The notes under the pieces are model-generated. The model made no database searches. It was not told the DNA's origin and saw only the letters and a list, made by a program, of their open reading frames with translations. From positions 139,001 through 203,000 of the forward strand of contig NC_092575.1 in the NCBI RefSeq assembly GCF_037975245.1: 64,000 bases of DNA, given 5' to 3'. This DNA comes from Apostichopus japonicus. Lineage: Eukaryota; Echinodermata; Holothuroidea; Aspidochirotida; Stichopodidae. Shown one piece after another: positions 46,610 through 59,013 of this stretch. Numbering within the stretch: the first letter of the stretch is position 1; every line of letters starts with the position of its first letter. Made by a program: the position numbers and the translations under genes.

Positions 46610-47719
46610 ATGGAACACCTTCAGGGAATCGCCAACGACACTCTTTACGTACAGTTTGATGTCCCTGTCACGTTGCAAGTTGTCCAATTAATTCTAGGAC
46701 TGGCCATAGTGATTGTGAACGTATTTGTTATGGTTGCCTACGGTCAAGACAGAGACGTACGCAGTGTCCCTGCAAATGTCTTTATTTTACATCTCTCTAT
46801 TTCAGACTTTTTGACAGGTCTTGTCCTCATCGTTCGGTTTGCATGGATCGTTCAGGATCCTCTCGTGTCTATACATATGTCCACACCGTGTCTTGTAATA
46901 GGTGCAGCTCACTTAGCTTCCCTGATAATGTCTGTTTTGTTCGTCATTCTCATCAGCTGGGATCGTTATTTAATGGTTTCAAATCCATTTAAGTATCGCC
47001 AATACACAGTTTCTCGGGCTATGCGTATCGCCATCTGTAGCTGGAGTTTTATGCTACTGTATATACTTTTAATCGTATTTGGGTTTCCAGGCATTCATCA
47101 GCTTATTTTCCACGCTCCTTTGGAGTCAACTTTTTGCATAGAGACTCAAATTCCACGAGAGGCTGTGTTTCTGTCCCTCTGGTTGGATTTTGTAGTACCA
47201 TTTTTCCTTCTCTTGTACTTTAATGGAGGTGTGAATTATAAACTTCGAAAAGCAACTTTAGAGAAATATAAAAAACAAAGACTGGAACTAGATGGTGTTG
47301 ACAACCCAAGTGTGTCTACGAGAGACCAGGACTCCTGCACTGAAGTTGTCGAACAGACCGGATATCCGGAAAACATTCGAGAAACACAAATGTCTGTTAT
47401 TGATAAAGGCAAAATTTCGAACAATTCTAACCAGAATCCACAGGAAGAGAGAATTAAACAGTCAGCTAAAAGAGAACTGAGAAAAGTTTTAAGAACAGCA
47501 GGGATACTTCGTACTTTTATTGCTGTCTTTTGTCTTAATTGGTTACCATTTTATATTGTCTTAATTGTTAATATATCCAAGCCAGTCCCTGCCAACTTAA
47601 TCACCGTTGCTTCCCTCAATGTATCACTCAACTCGTTTGTTAATCCTTTCCTCTATGCTTTCATGAGTAGGAAAATTCGACGACGGCTTCATTTATTAAT
47701 TAAGTGCAGGACAAGATAA
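46610..47719 (+). CDS. Class A GPCR, amine-receptor-like (paralogue 1)
   Basis: Intronless 369-residue seven-helix receptor. N-glycosylation sequon at N9; TM1 ~23-44; TM2 ~55-78 with LSISD; C94 (3.25) and C176 as the probable disulfide; TM3 ending in the DRY motif (118-120); TM4 ~138-160; TM5 ~185-208. The third intracellular loop is long and polar (~210-295). TM6 has NWLPFY (W311, P313) and TM7 NPFLY (345-349). The overall plan (long ICL3, short basic tail after SRKIRRR) is like biogenic-amine, histamine or muscarinic receptors. But position 3.32 is His101, not the Asp that binds amines, so the ligand is unknown. It acts at the plasma membrane through G proteins. A close paralogue lies 2.8 kb away on the opposite strand. 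Confidence 0.9.
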   Translation: MEHLQGIANDTLYVQFDVPVTLQVVQLILGLAIVIVNVFVMVAYGQDRDVRSVPANVFILHLSISDFLTGLVLIVRFAWIVQDPLVSIHMSTPCLVIGAAHLASLIMSVLFVILISWDRYLMVSNPFKYRQYTVSRAMRIAICSWSFMLLYILLIVFGFPGIHQLIFHAPLESTFCIETQIPREAVFLSLWLDFVVPFFLLLYFNGGVNYKLRKATLEKYKKQRLELDGVDNPSVSTRDQDSCTEVVEQTGYPENIRETQMSVIDKGKISNNSNQNPQEERIKQSAKRELRKVLRTAGILRTFIAVFCLNWLPFYIVLIVNISKPVPANLITVASLNVSLNSFVNPFLYAFMSRKIRRRLHLLIKCRTR

Positions 47720-50530
47720 AGATGAAGTTGTGGGTGCTAATGATGTGACAGACTTTTGCACCAGCAGAATCAGAAGAACTGTTATTTTATGGGATCCTAT
47801 AGCCTACATTTTTATTCGGATACCATTATATAATATACTGACCTGATATACACATACCTGTTAAGAAAGTTGTAGGTACATTGTTGATGTCAGATTTTCG
47901 TACTGTTTTTCTGTTCTTTTACCTGAACAATAATATATAAGACAATAATAGACTTAATATAATAAATGACGATAATATACTTAATGTAATACAATATAAT
48001 AATACATTGAATTTAATACAAGATAATAATATACTTAATACAATAAAATAAAACATTGATTTTAATACAAGGTAATAATATACTTAATGTATTACAAGAT
48101 AATAATATACTTAATATAATACAATATAATAATACATTGAATTTAATACAAGGTAATGATATACTTAATGTAATACAAGGTAATAATATACTTCCAAGTG
48201 TTCAGAGAAGTGCAAGGCAGGCGTACAATTGTTGCACCCATTCCTGCTCCCAAGATCGCCATTTAACGTCCGTCTCCGACTGACGGGAGTGTACTTCATC
48301 ATCTGACTATTTTCTGAAATACTGAGGAAGGCGAAGGCACCCCATCATTTGCCCCCCCCCCCCCTGGAACCCCATCACTGCAGTGCAGGAATGAAGTCGT
48401 TTCGAAAGCTAATTTTCTAATTCGCAAACCAGGAGTACCAAGTCCAGGAAAGACTCCGCTCAGCAGCACTATTTATGCCACGGGGTTATCTAGCTGCTGG
48501 TATAGATTTGAGCCGGGAACCAAAAGGTTGTTGGCGGAAACTGCACCGCGACTTCACCTCATGGTAGAATTACATAAACCAGTGGGTGGTGTACTAACAT
48601 TACGACACATACAGCTTATGTAAAACTACATATAACTGTGGTCACTATAACGGTTTTATGCAGCAATGCGTGTTACACGCATAGAAGCTACAATGTGTCT
48701 TAGTTCGATTCTTTGGGGGTCACCCCACCCCTTCCCTCCCATACACACTTTTTCGTTTTCAGTTGTTTTCGGAAATAACTAGGAATAGAATTAGGTCCAC
48801 TTGTTTCACTACAAATCTCTCTTTGTTTGGTTTGATATTGAAAACAAATTGCCCTCCCTACAGTTTTAAGGGTAAAAGCTTTAAAGGGTGGATGTTATTG
48901 GTTACTAGATATTGAATCCTTAACACAAACATCACTAGGTGAGATCATCTCCATATAGGTTAAAACATCATATTAATCAGCGAGACCACGATCATATACA
49001 ATCAAATACGACTATTCCTTGAATGTTACTGTCACATGTAACCTTCTTGAGAAAGGTGGTTCCATGTCGAGGGTGGAGGGTGGAGGGTCGAGATCGGACA
49101 GGATCTAGTTTTGCTTAGCAATAAACGTGTATTGGATTCAAAACAGAATGATCTAGAATAACATGATTCTATAAGCTTCATTCTAACATATTAGGTATTG
49201 GACGGATCCAGAAGTTTGGCTCGGTGAAGGTCTTCATATTTTGACGGTCACGATAGACCACACTATTTATTTATTTTTTGCTGGGGGGGGGGGGGAGGGT
49301 GTCCTTTATTCAATATTAATTGAAAAATATTTTAATGGAAAATACATAACTTTAAGATTCATTTCATGCTTTCACGTCTGCATTTTTATTTACAATCCCA
49401 GGAGGTTTGACACCTTCCGATATATTATATAGTTTAAGCTGTATTTTTTTCATAAACGCGCGGCAATGTGTTATTGCCAGGCCTTGTTCGACTGTTACAT
49501 ATATAACATCGTTACATAACAACGTGTATAAGCTCGTGTAGTACAACGTTCTACTCTAATTCACCAGAAACCATTAAATTATATACAAAAAAATCATGAA
49601 TTTGTAATAAACGGTTGCACTCATCTCGTGAGACGCAAACTTTTAACGGTTAATAACCGACTGTAAGTTACATCTGCTTAGTACTCTCACATATGGTAAC
49701 AGAAGACTACATAATTATAGATTACAACAGGATCCTATACGGATGTATATGCCTTCTCTTGACCCAACCTGCCTGTCTCCGTCATCTGCAGGAAGGCTTG
49801 TTCATGGATGGAAAACTAGATGTTATAGAAAATCATCATCGTCATCGTCATCGTCGTCGTCGTCATCGTCATCGTCACCACCACTACCACCACCACCACC
49901 ACCAGGTCATGAAGGTCATCAAACATGCTGACAATTTGGAGGTCAGACCTGCCGATTCAAGAAACGACATATCTGTCGTGAGTCGCCCTTGAAGGGACAA
50001 AATCGGCAAAGGGTCATTTTTGGTTAATTCTTTAACTATTCCCTACATCGGCCAAAATTGGCCAGTTGTTTAACTATTCCCTACATCGGCCAAAATTGGC
50101 CAATTGTTAAACTGTTTCCTGTATCGGCCAAACTTGGCCAATTGTTTCAGTATTTCATTGTATGACGGTAGTATCGGAAATGTATAAAATGGGTTGAAAT
50201 TCTGCTTAGAAGTTCACTTGTGGTTCGAGGTTCACAGGCTCGGATGGCTATAGAGTCAATCCGATAGGCAGTATTCGCAGGTTAGAATATAGTAAACTGA
50301 AAGTCAACAATTGAGTTGCCGTAGTCTGATCAGGTATTTGCACTGTCACTGACCAGCAGTGTAGGAGGCATTGCTTTTGTAGTAACCAATTTACTGAACA
50401 TTATATTCCTATCTTATCACACATTTTGCTTTCATATAAGATTCATTGAGAAGAAATTAAGTAACACCGCTCGACCACTCTTTCGACATTTTCTTTTCCT
50501 ATCGCCTTCCATGCGAACGCGACAATACAA
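47720..50530. other. Interval between the two convergent GPCR genes
   Basis: AT-rich tandem-like stretch at 47935-48190 (AATACAAGATAATAATATAC units). A C-run at 48347-48364 and a G-run at 49284-49297. (GTC)n/(CAC)n runs at 49835-49905 generate a spurious His-rich frame. Three ~50-bp units at 50020-50150 carry CTACATCGGCCAAAATTGGCC. No gene supported. Confidence 0.5.
50020..50150. repeat. Three ~50-bp direct repeats with TTGGCC palindromes
   Basis: TTAACTATTCCCTACATCGG followed by CCAAAATTGGCCA, present three times with small changes; GGCCAAAATTGGCC is nearly palindromic. Confidence 0.75.
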
Positions 50531-51727
50531 TTACCTTCTTTTACATTTACCCATAAGAACAAATCGGCGTCGGAACTTCCGACTCATATATGCATACAGA
50601 AATGGGTTTACGAAAGAGTTAAAGGACACGTTCAATGAAGCTACAAGTTTCGTCCAGTCCGGTAGGGGATTAAACATATCGATAATGATAATCAAGTACA
50701 AAGGTAGCCAACCTACAACAAACACAGCCACAAACAACCAAAGAAGTCTCGCTGTTCGGCACATTTTTCTGTATTCCTTTTTTGTTGATTGATATATACG
50801 TTCTTGGGAAGGGTTCCCAAATCCCTTCGTCCGATCACTTTGCCTGCTTCGTGGCGCCATTTTATCCAACTGTGATATTCCACCAGAAGACTGGATTTCT
50901 CTGCTTTCATCAATCACATTCGCTGTCTTCAGTTGATCTACTATGGCGCTTGCTAAGCCCGGATCATTTACACTTTTTACATTCTCTGAGAGAGATAAAT
51001 CAGTTTCCCTGGAGGGTTCACTGAGATTCGATTTGGAATATTTTGCGGATTTTTTGGCGGTTAGTTGTCCATGGAACTTTTCCTCTGTTGCCTTGTAAAG
51101 CTTCACTATAACACCTCCATTAAGAAAAAATAAAATGAGGAATGGAATTACGAAGTCGACCCAAACAAATATTAAAAAGAGAGGCCTCGGTAGATGAGTC
51201 TCCAAGCAAAACATTCCTCGATCTGCAACTGGAAACAGGTTCTCATAAAACAAAGGGAAAACAAATATGAGAAAACTGAGATAAACAGCGAGTATTAACC
51301 AAGCCATGACGGATATCAGGACGGCGCGACCGACGGTGTGCTGACGATAAGCAAATGGCTTTGCGACCATTTGCCATCTGTCGTAGCTGATCAGGATAAC
51401 TAACATCACCGACATCACCAAGGTTCCATAGTGAAGTCCTCCAAGGAAAATACAGGCTACACTTTTAGTGACTGGCACTTCAGCACCCATGACGGCCCAG
51501 ACGAATCGGCCAACCAAGTCAAGGCCAGACAGTAGATCCGAAACAGCTAAATTTAAAATGAAGATGTTTGCTGGTACGATTCGAATTGCTCGATCTTGGA
51601 CAAAGGCAACCATAACAATAATGTTAACGAGAATTATCGCCAACCCGATAACCAGATAACTGACTTGTAAGGGAACCGGTACACTAACAAAAAACTCGTT
51701 CGTAAAATTTCCCGATTGGAACTCCAT
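50531..51727 (-). CDS. Class A GPCR, amine-receptor-like (paralogue 2)
   Basis: Intronless 398-residue receptor. The frame is open 28 codons further upstream. I chose the inner ATG at 51727 because it aligns with the start of the paralogue at 46610 (MEF.../MEH... followed by an N-glycosylation site and TM1). TM2 has LAVSD; C92 (3.25); TM3 ends DRW (116-118) instead of DRY. ICL3 is long and Ser/Lys-rich. TM6 has GWLPLY and TM7 NSFVNPFLYAYMSRKFRRR. The tail is very short and ends KCKRR. Position 3.32 is His99, as in the paralogue, so the aminergic Asp is absent in both. The genes are tail-to-tail, implying an inverted tandem duplication. Ligand unknown. Confidence 0.9.
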   Translation of the reverse strand: MEFQSGNFTNEFFVSVPVPLQVSYLVIGLAIILVNIIVMVAFVQDRAIRIVPANIFILNLAVSDLLSGLDLVGRFVWAVMGAEVPVTKSVACIFLGGLHYGTLVMSVMLVILISYDRWQMVAKPFAYRQHTVGRAVLISVMAWLILAVYLSFLIFVFPLFYENLFPVADRGMFCLETHLPRPLFLIFVWVDFVIPFLILFFLNGGVIVKLYKATEEKFHGQLTAKKSAKYSKSNLSEPSRETDLSLSENVKSVNDPGLASAIVDQLKTANVIDESREIQSSGGISQLDKMAPRSRQSDRTKGFGNPSQERIYQSTKKEYRKMCRTARLLWLFVAVFVVGWLPLYLIIIIDMFNPLPDWTKLVASLNVSFNSFVNPFLYAYMSRKFRRRFVLMGKCKRR

Positions 51728-52735
51728 TATTTGACGGGTTTGCTTGTTAATTATTTTTATCTTGTCTTTGTGTTGCCCGACAGAAGTAACATATCTCGTT
51801 CTCGAGTACAACGTTGATAACGTACATTATCAGCAATAGCAATCTATATGATGCTCCTTCTGTACAGTTTTAGAAACCTGTTGAGTACCTCTACAGCAAT
51901 TAGTCCGCTTCTAGGCCTAATGGTAGGCTGCTCCGGGCAATTGTGTTAGCTGAATCTTTACTTAGGTCACTAATACCAATTTAATTATGCATTGATAAAC
52001 GGATGACGTCATCGCACGCTAGAATACACACAACGCAGAAATATATTCTGGAAATATTTGTGAACTGTAAATCGGAGTTTGATACATGTTTAAGTTAAAA
52101 ATCGGATGCAAAAGGGAAACAATACATTCCAACTGTTAGGTCAACTAATCTTACTCACAAACAGGTTACTATAGTAAAGACCGATTACTCCATAAACTAT
52201 GTAATATATGTATATAATATAGGTATGCGTCATATTTCCTAGGCGTATCTCAGCAATTGTATTTACACTCGGGTACATTGTGCATTGAAAAGTTACTATT
52301 AGGAATTGATTGTCGGCCATGTTTTCGAATACAAGCCTAGATTTCACAACCACAAAGCCAGAATGCTTTGTGATTCCCGCCATATAATTTGCTCAAAATT
52401 CATCGTAACTAGCTGACTAATGTAGAGCAAGTGAATTTGTTCAAGAGTCAAGTGAGAAGCAGAAACCAGAGGAAAACCCTTCCCAGCAGTTACTCGCAAT
52501 TAAATACATGACATATGCAGGACAAGAGTAGTTTGCATGCTAACCCTGACTGAAGCTCATACTGCAGATGGACAGCAGCATCAATCTAAACAGAGTCAGT
52601 GCTTACATGGTTCGATGACCGGGAATCATGTGACATAATACCACAATGATGAAAGAAAGACCGGGGCGGGTGGGGGGTGGGGGCAATGTTTGTAGTTGGT
52701 TATTTATTTTGCATGCTCACTCTAACAGCAAAGAG
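51728..52735. other. 5' flank of GPCR gene 2, no further gene seen
   Basis: No coding region supported; a short G-rich tract at 52666-52683. Confidence 0.4.
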
Positions 52736-53464
52736 CTTCATTTGCATTTGTAATAGTTAACCTTTTGACCTCCACTCAAAATAATGGAGACCTTGTAATC
52801 ATTATAAGAAAGACACATGCCAAATATGAGCTATGTGATGTAACCTATCTTGCGATATCGGGTTTACAAGCTTTGTGTTTATAAGGCTTTACAGAGAGTG
52901 ATTTTGATGACCCACACGACCTTTGACCTCCCCCAAAACAACAAGGTTCTTGTACTCAATATAGGGCAGCCACATATAATATGAGAGCCAATAAAGTCTC
53001 CTATCTGGAGATATTATAATATTTATGATATTTTGTTTAATGACCTCTGACCTACAACAAATTGTGCAAAAGCCTTATACTATAATTTATCCCACTATAC
53101 ATATATGAGCTCCTTTCATGCTCAGGTTCTGGAGATACAGTATTTTTGAGATTATCATATTTTGCCCTCTGCTAACCCAAATGACCTTTGACCTCAACCC
53201 AAACATCATGGTTCTTGTATTCACATATATCTCTTTTTGAAATGTTCTACACCTATTCTACAGAGATTTCCATCATTTCTGCTTTCATTTTGTTCGTATA
53301 ACCTAGACCTACAAGATGGGCTAGTTTGTCTTTCTCAGACATTTTGGCTAGTTCTGAAGCACTAAAGTCTTTGAATTTGTATACATATTTTGACGTCATC
53401 AAAGCGAACAGCGCCGCAAGCATCAAAGGAGACACCAGCATCAAAGGAGACAACAACATAAAAG

Positions 53465-53705
53465 GACACAACATCATAAGAGACAACAACATGATAACAG
53501 ACAACAACATGATAACAAACAACAACATGATAACAGACAACAACATGATAACAGACAACAACATGATAACAGACAACAACATGATAACAGACAACAACAT
53601 GATAACAGACAACAACATGATAACAGACAACAACATGATAACAGACAACAACATGATAACAGACAACATGATAACAGACAATAACATGATAACAGACAGC
53701 ATAGA
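53465..53705. repeat. 18-bp minisatellite, ~13 copies
   Basis: Unit AACAACATGATAACAGAC repeated with one shortened copy. Frames on both strands stay open (NNMITD; VIMLLS; CYHVVV) and are artefacts. Confidence 0.95.
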
Positions 53706-53749
53706 AGTAAACAACATAATACATTGCCCTTTTGGCATTCCATACATTT

Positions 53750-53868
53750 GAGACCCTTTGAGACAACCTGTTGACCCTTTGAGCCAATTTTGGGACCATT
53801 TGGGGTAACCTGTTTGACCCCTTGAGCCAATTTTGGGACCCTTTGAGATAACCTGTTGACCCCTTGTT
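53750..53868. repeat. Three ~50-bp direct repeats
   Basis: GACCCTTTGAGACAACCTGT, TGACCCTTTGAGCCAATTTT and GGGACC blocks alternate three times. Confidence 0.7.
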
Positions 53869-55149
53869 CATGCACCCACAACAAGAGTAACTATTGGAAG
53901 CAGATTGGATGAATGTATGTGTTGTTGTCATAAAACTAAAGTGAACTGAAGGTGACCAAACTATATAACACAAAAAGAAAACTAATAGTATCAGAGAATT
54001 CACCAGATTAATTGTAGATTTAACTTTTGGAGTTATTATGTCAAAGCATTTCAAACTTTGAGAACTGTTGACCTCATGTGACCTTTGACCTCCACCAATT
54101 TAACAGGGTTCTTGTGCACAACAAAGTGGATCTGCATACCTAGTGTGAAGTTCAACAAAGAGTACTTCTTGAGTTATTGTGTTTGCAAGGTTTTCTGGTT
54201 TTGATTTATGTTGACCGTAAATGACCTTTGACCTCCACCAATTTCATTAGGGTTCTTGCACTCACCAAGCTGGATCTACATACCAAGTATGATGTTCAAC
54301 AATACTGTACTTCTTGAGTTAACACATTTACAAATTTTTCAGACTTTGACCTCTGTTGACCTCAAAAACCTTTGACCTTCACAGAAATAATAAGATTCTT
54401 GTACTCACTAAGATGGGCCCAGTGAAGTTAATCCACCATGAACTTTATGATTCACCGTGTTTACAAGAATGTGTAACATACATTTACACACACTACCACC
54501 ACTGCAACAGCAACTTTTTTGGGATTATGCGCTAAAAAAACTAATTATTATTAATATTACTACAGGATTTCAGATTTTGACCTCTGTTGACCTCACAAGG
54601 GCTCAACATCTCAAAACACCAGACATCTTGTACCCATTTGGTGGATCCACACATCAAGAATGAATACAACCATCCTGTATATTAACAAATCAAAGGGTTT
54701 GCATACACACATGCAAGAAATACACACATACAAGAAATTAGCACAAACACCAAGTTTGTGAATGAACACAAGAACAAATGATATGTGTTTTGATGGATAT
54801 GAAATGTGTATTTGTAAATAAGGCATAATCCTAAAAACATGTTATAAGAAAGAATCCCAGTATGATATTAATGCAAGCATTGCATTCATTGAATATGAAA
54901 TTACTTCTCTGATACACACATAACCACTTAGCTAAATTAAGACGGTCTCTGGACATATATAGGTAGATATGAGGACAGAACTAAAACTGCATAAACTGGT
55001 GTCCCCGTAGACTGAATCATTCAGAAAAGATAATATCCTGGAAGGATAAATAAACTAACCAGCAACCTTCACTGAGCATTAACTTAGATCTAAGTATTGA
55101 TTTCAATTCTGCTTTAGTTAGTACACAGGACTAACTGCCACAGTTAAAA

Positions 55150-55490
55150 GAACCTTGCTGCAAATGAATGCCTGTAAATATTACCAACTAACGCTATTCA
55201 TTTCATCTGGCACTATACAATCAATAAGGGTTAACCTTGCTGCAATGAATGCCTGTAAATATTACTAACTAACGCTATTCATTTCATCTGGCACTATACA
55301 ATCAATAAGGGTTAACCTTGCTGCAAATGAATGCCTGTATATATTACCAACTAACGCTATTCATTTCATCTGGCACTATACAATCAATAAGGGTTAACCT
55401 TGCTGCAATGAATGCCTGTAAATATTACTAACTAACGCTATTCATTTCATCTGGCACTATACAATCAATAAGGGTCAACCTTGCAACCTT
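55150..55490. repeat. ~81-bp minisatellite, four copies
   Basis: Units contain AACCTTGCTGCAAATGAATG, CCTGTAAATATTACTAACTA and ATTCATTTCATCTGGCACTA. Lengths alternate 81/82 bp because of CTGCAATG/CTGCAAATG, suggesting duplication of a two-unit block. Confidence 0.9.
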
Positions 55491-55494
55491 TCAT

Positions 55495-56563
55495 TTGAAA
55501 TTCCTCTCTGTTAACAGAAACCACTGCTGAAATAAAATATAATCAAACATATTTCATGAACCAAGAGAAATATCAATATACAAATAAGACAATATCTCAT
55601 AAAGCAGAAATAATAAAATAAATTTTGCTTGTATAAAACACCATGAAAATATTATGATGAAATAAACAAAAAATCAAGTGTGCCCTTAATTAAGGAAGAA
55701 TGCATACCTCAATTTCTTTTACAAATCTTTATTTTCACTTGCATGAGTTTTTAGATTAAATAAGAATCTAAAATATTAGCAATAAAAACACCACTGACAA
55801 AGGCACTTGTGGAAATAGGCCACTAATCTTTCCTCTTACTTTAATCTTGCTTATCTAATTCACCTTACACTAATCACTGCTTGCACCATTATTACACACA
55901 GCTGCTCCAAGCACCCACAGTAGAACTTACAGACACTAAACAAGTTACAATTTACCAAGGGCTAACCTTAATCAATAAAGATCTTATTCCCAGTCACTGT
56001 CAGGCAGAATAGTACCAATCTAGATGAGGACTAATTCACACTAGCAATGATGCCAACTGGCCAGTGTACTCAGCAGAAATATGCATCATATGACTGAAAG
56101 TAAATGAAGATATTAAAACAAGAATGCAATCCTCCACAAACATGAACTCTTACAATTTATAACATATAAACATTGTCTTTACAACAACAAAAAACAGAAA
56201 ATTGACATTGGATTAATTTACTCCAGACAGCATAATACCAGCAGAATATCATCAATAAAAGTAACAGAATAATTCTCTAGAATTCTTAAACACAATAAGA
56301 TGAGTTGTTCATGAATTATACCATATCACAAGAACAATTAAATGGTAAGTTAACACAATACTAACATGATTACAGTCCTTCTAGAAGGCACAAACACAGT
56401 GATGTGAACATTATTAAAAACCTACCGTTTATAAATATCAATACACTAAAGAGAGGTATTTACCAGTAATTACACCTAAATGACAGCAAATAACTCTATC
56501 AAGCCAATGTTGTGACTGCATTCCGGACCACATATGTGAGTAGTTTTACATCAGAAGTTTAAT
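55495..56563. other. Intergenic, no gene seen
   Basis: AT-rich; no coding region or repeat recognised. Confidence 0.4.
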
Positions 56564-56571
56564 ATCTCAAA

Positions 56572-58017
56572 TAGGGATGCACCGGATCCAAATTTTTGGA
56601 TCCGGCCGGAACCGGATTTTGCCGGATAGTACATGAAATCCGGCCGGATTTTATCCGGCCGGAACCGGATTTTTTCATTACACAAAAGAAAATCATTAAT
56701 AAGAAGTAGAAGTATGAAACAAGGAGCAAATCTTAGGTGAGGTATACGCATATTATAAAGAAGGTGAAATTAAGACCCCATTTATGAGATTAAATATGAC
56801 TTGAAGTGGTGTAATCTACATTCTTTAATAAAATAACTACAATATAATTGTTGACAAGCTTGATACAGTATGTAAATTTGTTTGCTGGAAAAATACTGCA
56901 TACTACCTATGAAGTTTGTTTTAAAACGGGAAGCTACATTTCACAAATCTCATACTTTAAACTGAATAAAAAGATTATTTAATTGTTGTAGTAACACTAC
57001 TATCAGGATTTAAAATTGTCTAGTATTATTCATTATTTGGTAACAAATTTTTACACTGCAATATTATCTGTAAAAAAAAAAGCATTGCATCTTTCCAGAA
57101 GTGGAAGAAAATTCTTATCTATCTTTTATCTATCCTTTAAAATGGAATTAAATGTTCATTAGAACACTTAATGATTTAGGTTTTTCATGAACTTTAAGGA
57201 ACTTTCATGGTGACAAGAGATATATCTTTCTGTGAGAAAATTATATACTGTTTTTTCTGTGACTGGCACCCATTTGGTGGAAACTCTTATAGTCCATTGC
57301 TTCATCTATTTATAAAAGTACCAAGATTACAATTTGCATATTGCCATGATCACACACAATGAGTAACAATTGACAGCTTTCTAGACAGGAAATGGACTGT
57401 AGTGGTCCACAAAAAGATCCATTGTTTTGGCTTCTTAAGGTCCTAATGCACATGTTTGGATTTTGGACATTTCATTTCATGCAAGTGTTTCTCTCTGACC
57501 ATATAAGAGATTGTTTCACACATAAAAATTCAGAGAAAACATGAATGCCAACAATAATGGGAAAGTAAAGATTCAATGGAACAGTATTTTGACTGATAAG
57601 TGGTCTATTTTAACTGCACAATGTTAAACTGATGAAGGCTGCAAACTAATGATTTCACTGCAAACTGTATTTGTTGTATATAGCTTCATATTATTACAGT
57701 AGTTGTATTATTTTGGTTGATCTTTAGAAACAGTGGGTCAGACCATTGAGAAAATTAAATTAAACATGTTAAACCTAATTTTTCCTTACCTGTACTCTGA
57801 ATGTTTTTACTAATTTTTGGAAATAGTTTACATTGATTTAAGTTAATACCAACACCTTTTTAAGGAATAATTCAGGCCAGATTTTGAAAAAGATCCGAGC
57901 AGATTTTGAAAAAGATCCGGCCAGATTTTGAAAAATATCCGGCCGGAACCGGAACCGGATAATTTCTCACTATCCTGCCGGATAGTCCGACCGGACCGGA
58001 TATCTGGTGCATCCCTA
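56572..58017. mobile_element. Non-autonomous hAT element with intact ends and target duplication
   Basis: A 1446-bp element with perfect 12-bp terminal inverted repeats, TAGGGATGCACC and GGTGCATCCCTA. It is flanked by the identical 8-bp duplication ATCTCAAA (56564-56571 and 58018-58025). Both subterminal regions are dense in CCGGCCGGAACCGGAT-type motifs (left ~56583-56670, right ~57890-58000), including a GATCCGGCCAGATTTTGAAA direct repeat. Such subterminal clusters are typical transposase-binding sites of hAT elements. The interior is AT-rich and encodes nothing longer than ~66 codons, so it would need a transposase in trans. Confidence 0.9.
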
Positions 58018-58459
58018 ATCTCAAAAACATAATAACATTTTAGATTTCAAGGTCTGAGGGACCCTCCAAGTCATCAGGTACATGTGTCTACTTACAGAAT
58101 AGAATCATAAGTAGAATATGACTGACCATACAGGTACAACAAAACTGCTAGACTGACTGCATTGAACTGTGTAACCTTAGGATGGTGCAGTAAATTGCTA
58201 TAAATTTTAAAATAATTTTATGGGGAAAGACCCCCCAGAACCCCCCCCCCTTATTGATGGGAGCTTCAATGATCCCATGGCTTTACCCCTCTTATATAAT
58301 ATATTTCATGTGCATCTGGCCCTAACATATACATTCAGGTCACTACCTAACTTAGTCAGGGAATTTTGGGATTTATTATAATTTATAAGCCCAATCTTGC
58401 ATTTATAGAGTTATTTCTATGGACATAAATTATAGTTTAAATATGCATCACAATGCACC

Positions 58460-58976
58460 ATACATGCATACATGTCTCCACATCAGCATAGACAACTACT
58501 ACAGGAAAGCATACATGTCTCCACATCAGCATAGACAACTACTACAGGAAAGCATACATGTCTCCACATCAGCATAGACAACTACTACAGGAAAGCATAC
58601 ATGTCTCCACATCACCATAGACAACTACTACAGGAAAGCATACATATCTCCACATCAGCATAGACAACTACTACAGAAAGCATACATGTCTCCACATCAG
58701 AATAGACAACTACTACAGGAAAGCATACATGTCTCCACATCAGAATAGACAACTACTACAGGAAAGCATCCATGTCTCCACATCAGCATAGACAACTACT
58801 ATAGGAAAGCATACATGTCTCCACATCAGCATAGACAACTACTACAGAAAGCATACATGTCTCCACATCAGAATAGACAACTACTACAGGAAAGCATACA
58901 TGTCTCCACATCAGCATAGACAACTACTACAGAAGGCATACATGTCTCCACATCAGCATAGACAACTACTACAGTG
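58460..58976. repeat. 43-bp minisatellite, ~12 copies, at the RhoGAP 3' end
   Basis: Unit CATACATGTCTCCACATCAG then CATAGACAACTACTACAGGA and AAG. It ends ~38 bp downstream of the RhoGAP stop codon, so it probably lies in the 3' UTR or immediate flank. Confidence 0.93.
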
Positions 58977-59013
58977 CATATTGGTTGCAACTTAGAAATA
59001 CAAGAGAGCTATC

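Larger units (their letters stand above)
52740..54600. repeat. Dispersed repeat family with TGACCTTTGACCTCC cores
   Basis: Multiple diverged ~130-150-bp units (near 52750, 52910, 53040, 53180, 54065, 54220 and 54365) carry TGACCTTTGACCTCCACC, then GGTTCTTGTACTCA, then a block with ATAT/ACAAGCTT/TTGAGTTA. The core is the reverse complement of the AGGTCAAAGGTCA block in the intron at 11636-12510, so both arrays are one family. Two simple tandem arrays are inserted in the middle. Confidence 0.7.

Noticed and set aside
49693-49992. His-rich 99-residue open frame
   Set aside because: Driven by (GTC)n and (CAC)n runs; no domain or splice support.
51728-51811. 28-codon N-terminal extension of GPCR 2
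   Set aside because: The inner ATG aligns with the paralogue's start and is followed by the glycosylation site and TM1; the extension is Lys/Arg-rich and unlike a receptor N-terminus.
53362-54054. 230-residue minus-strand frame with CYHVVV repeats
   Set aside because: Spans an 18-bp minisatellite; the opposite strand and other frames are equally open.
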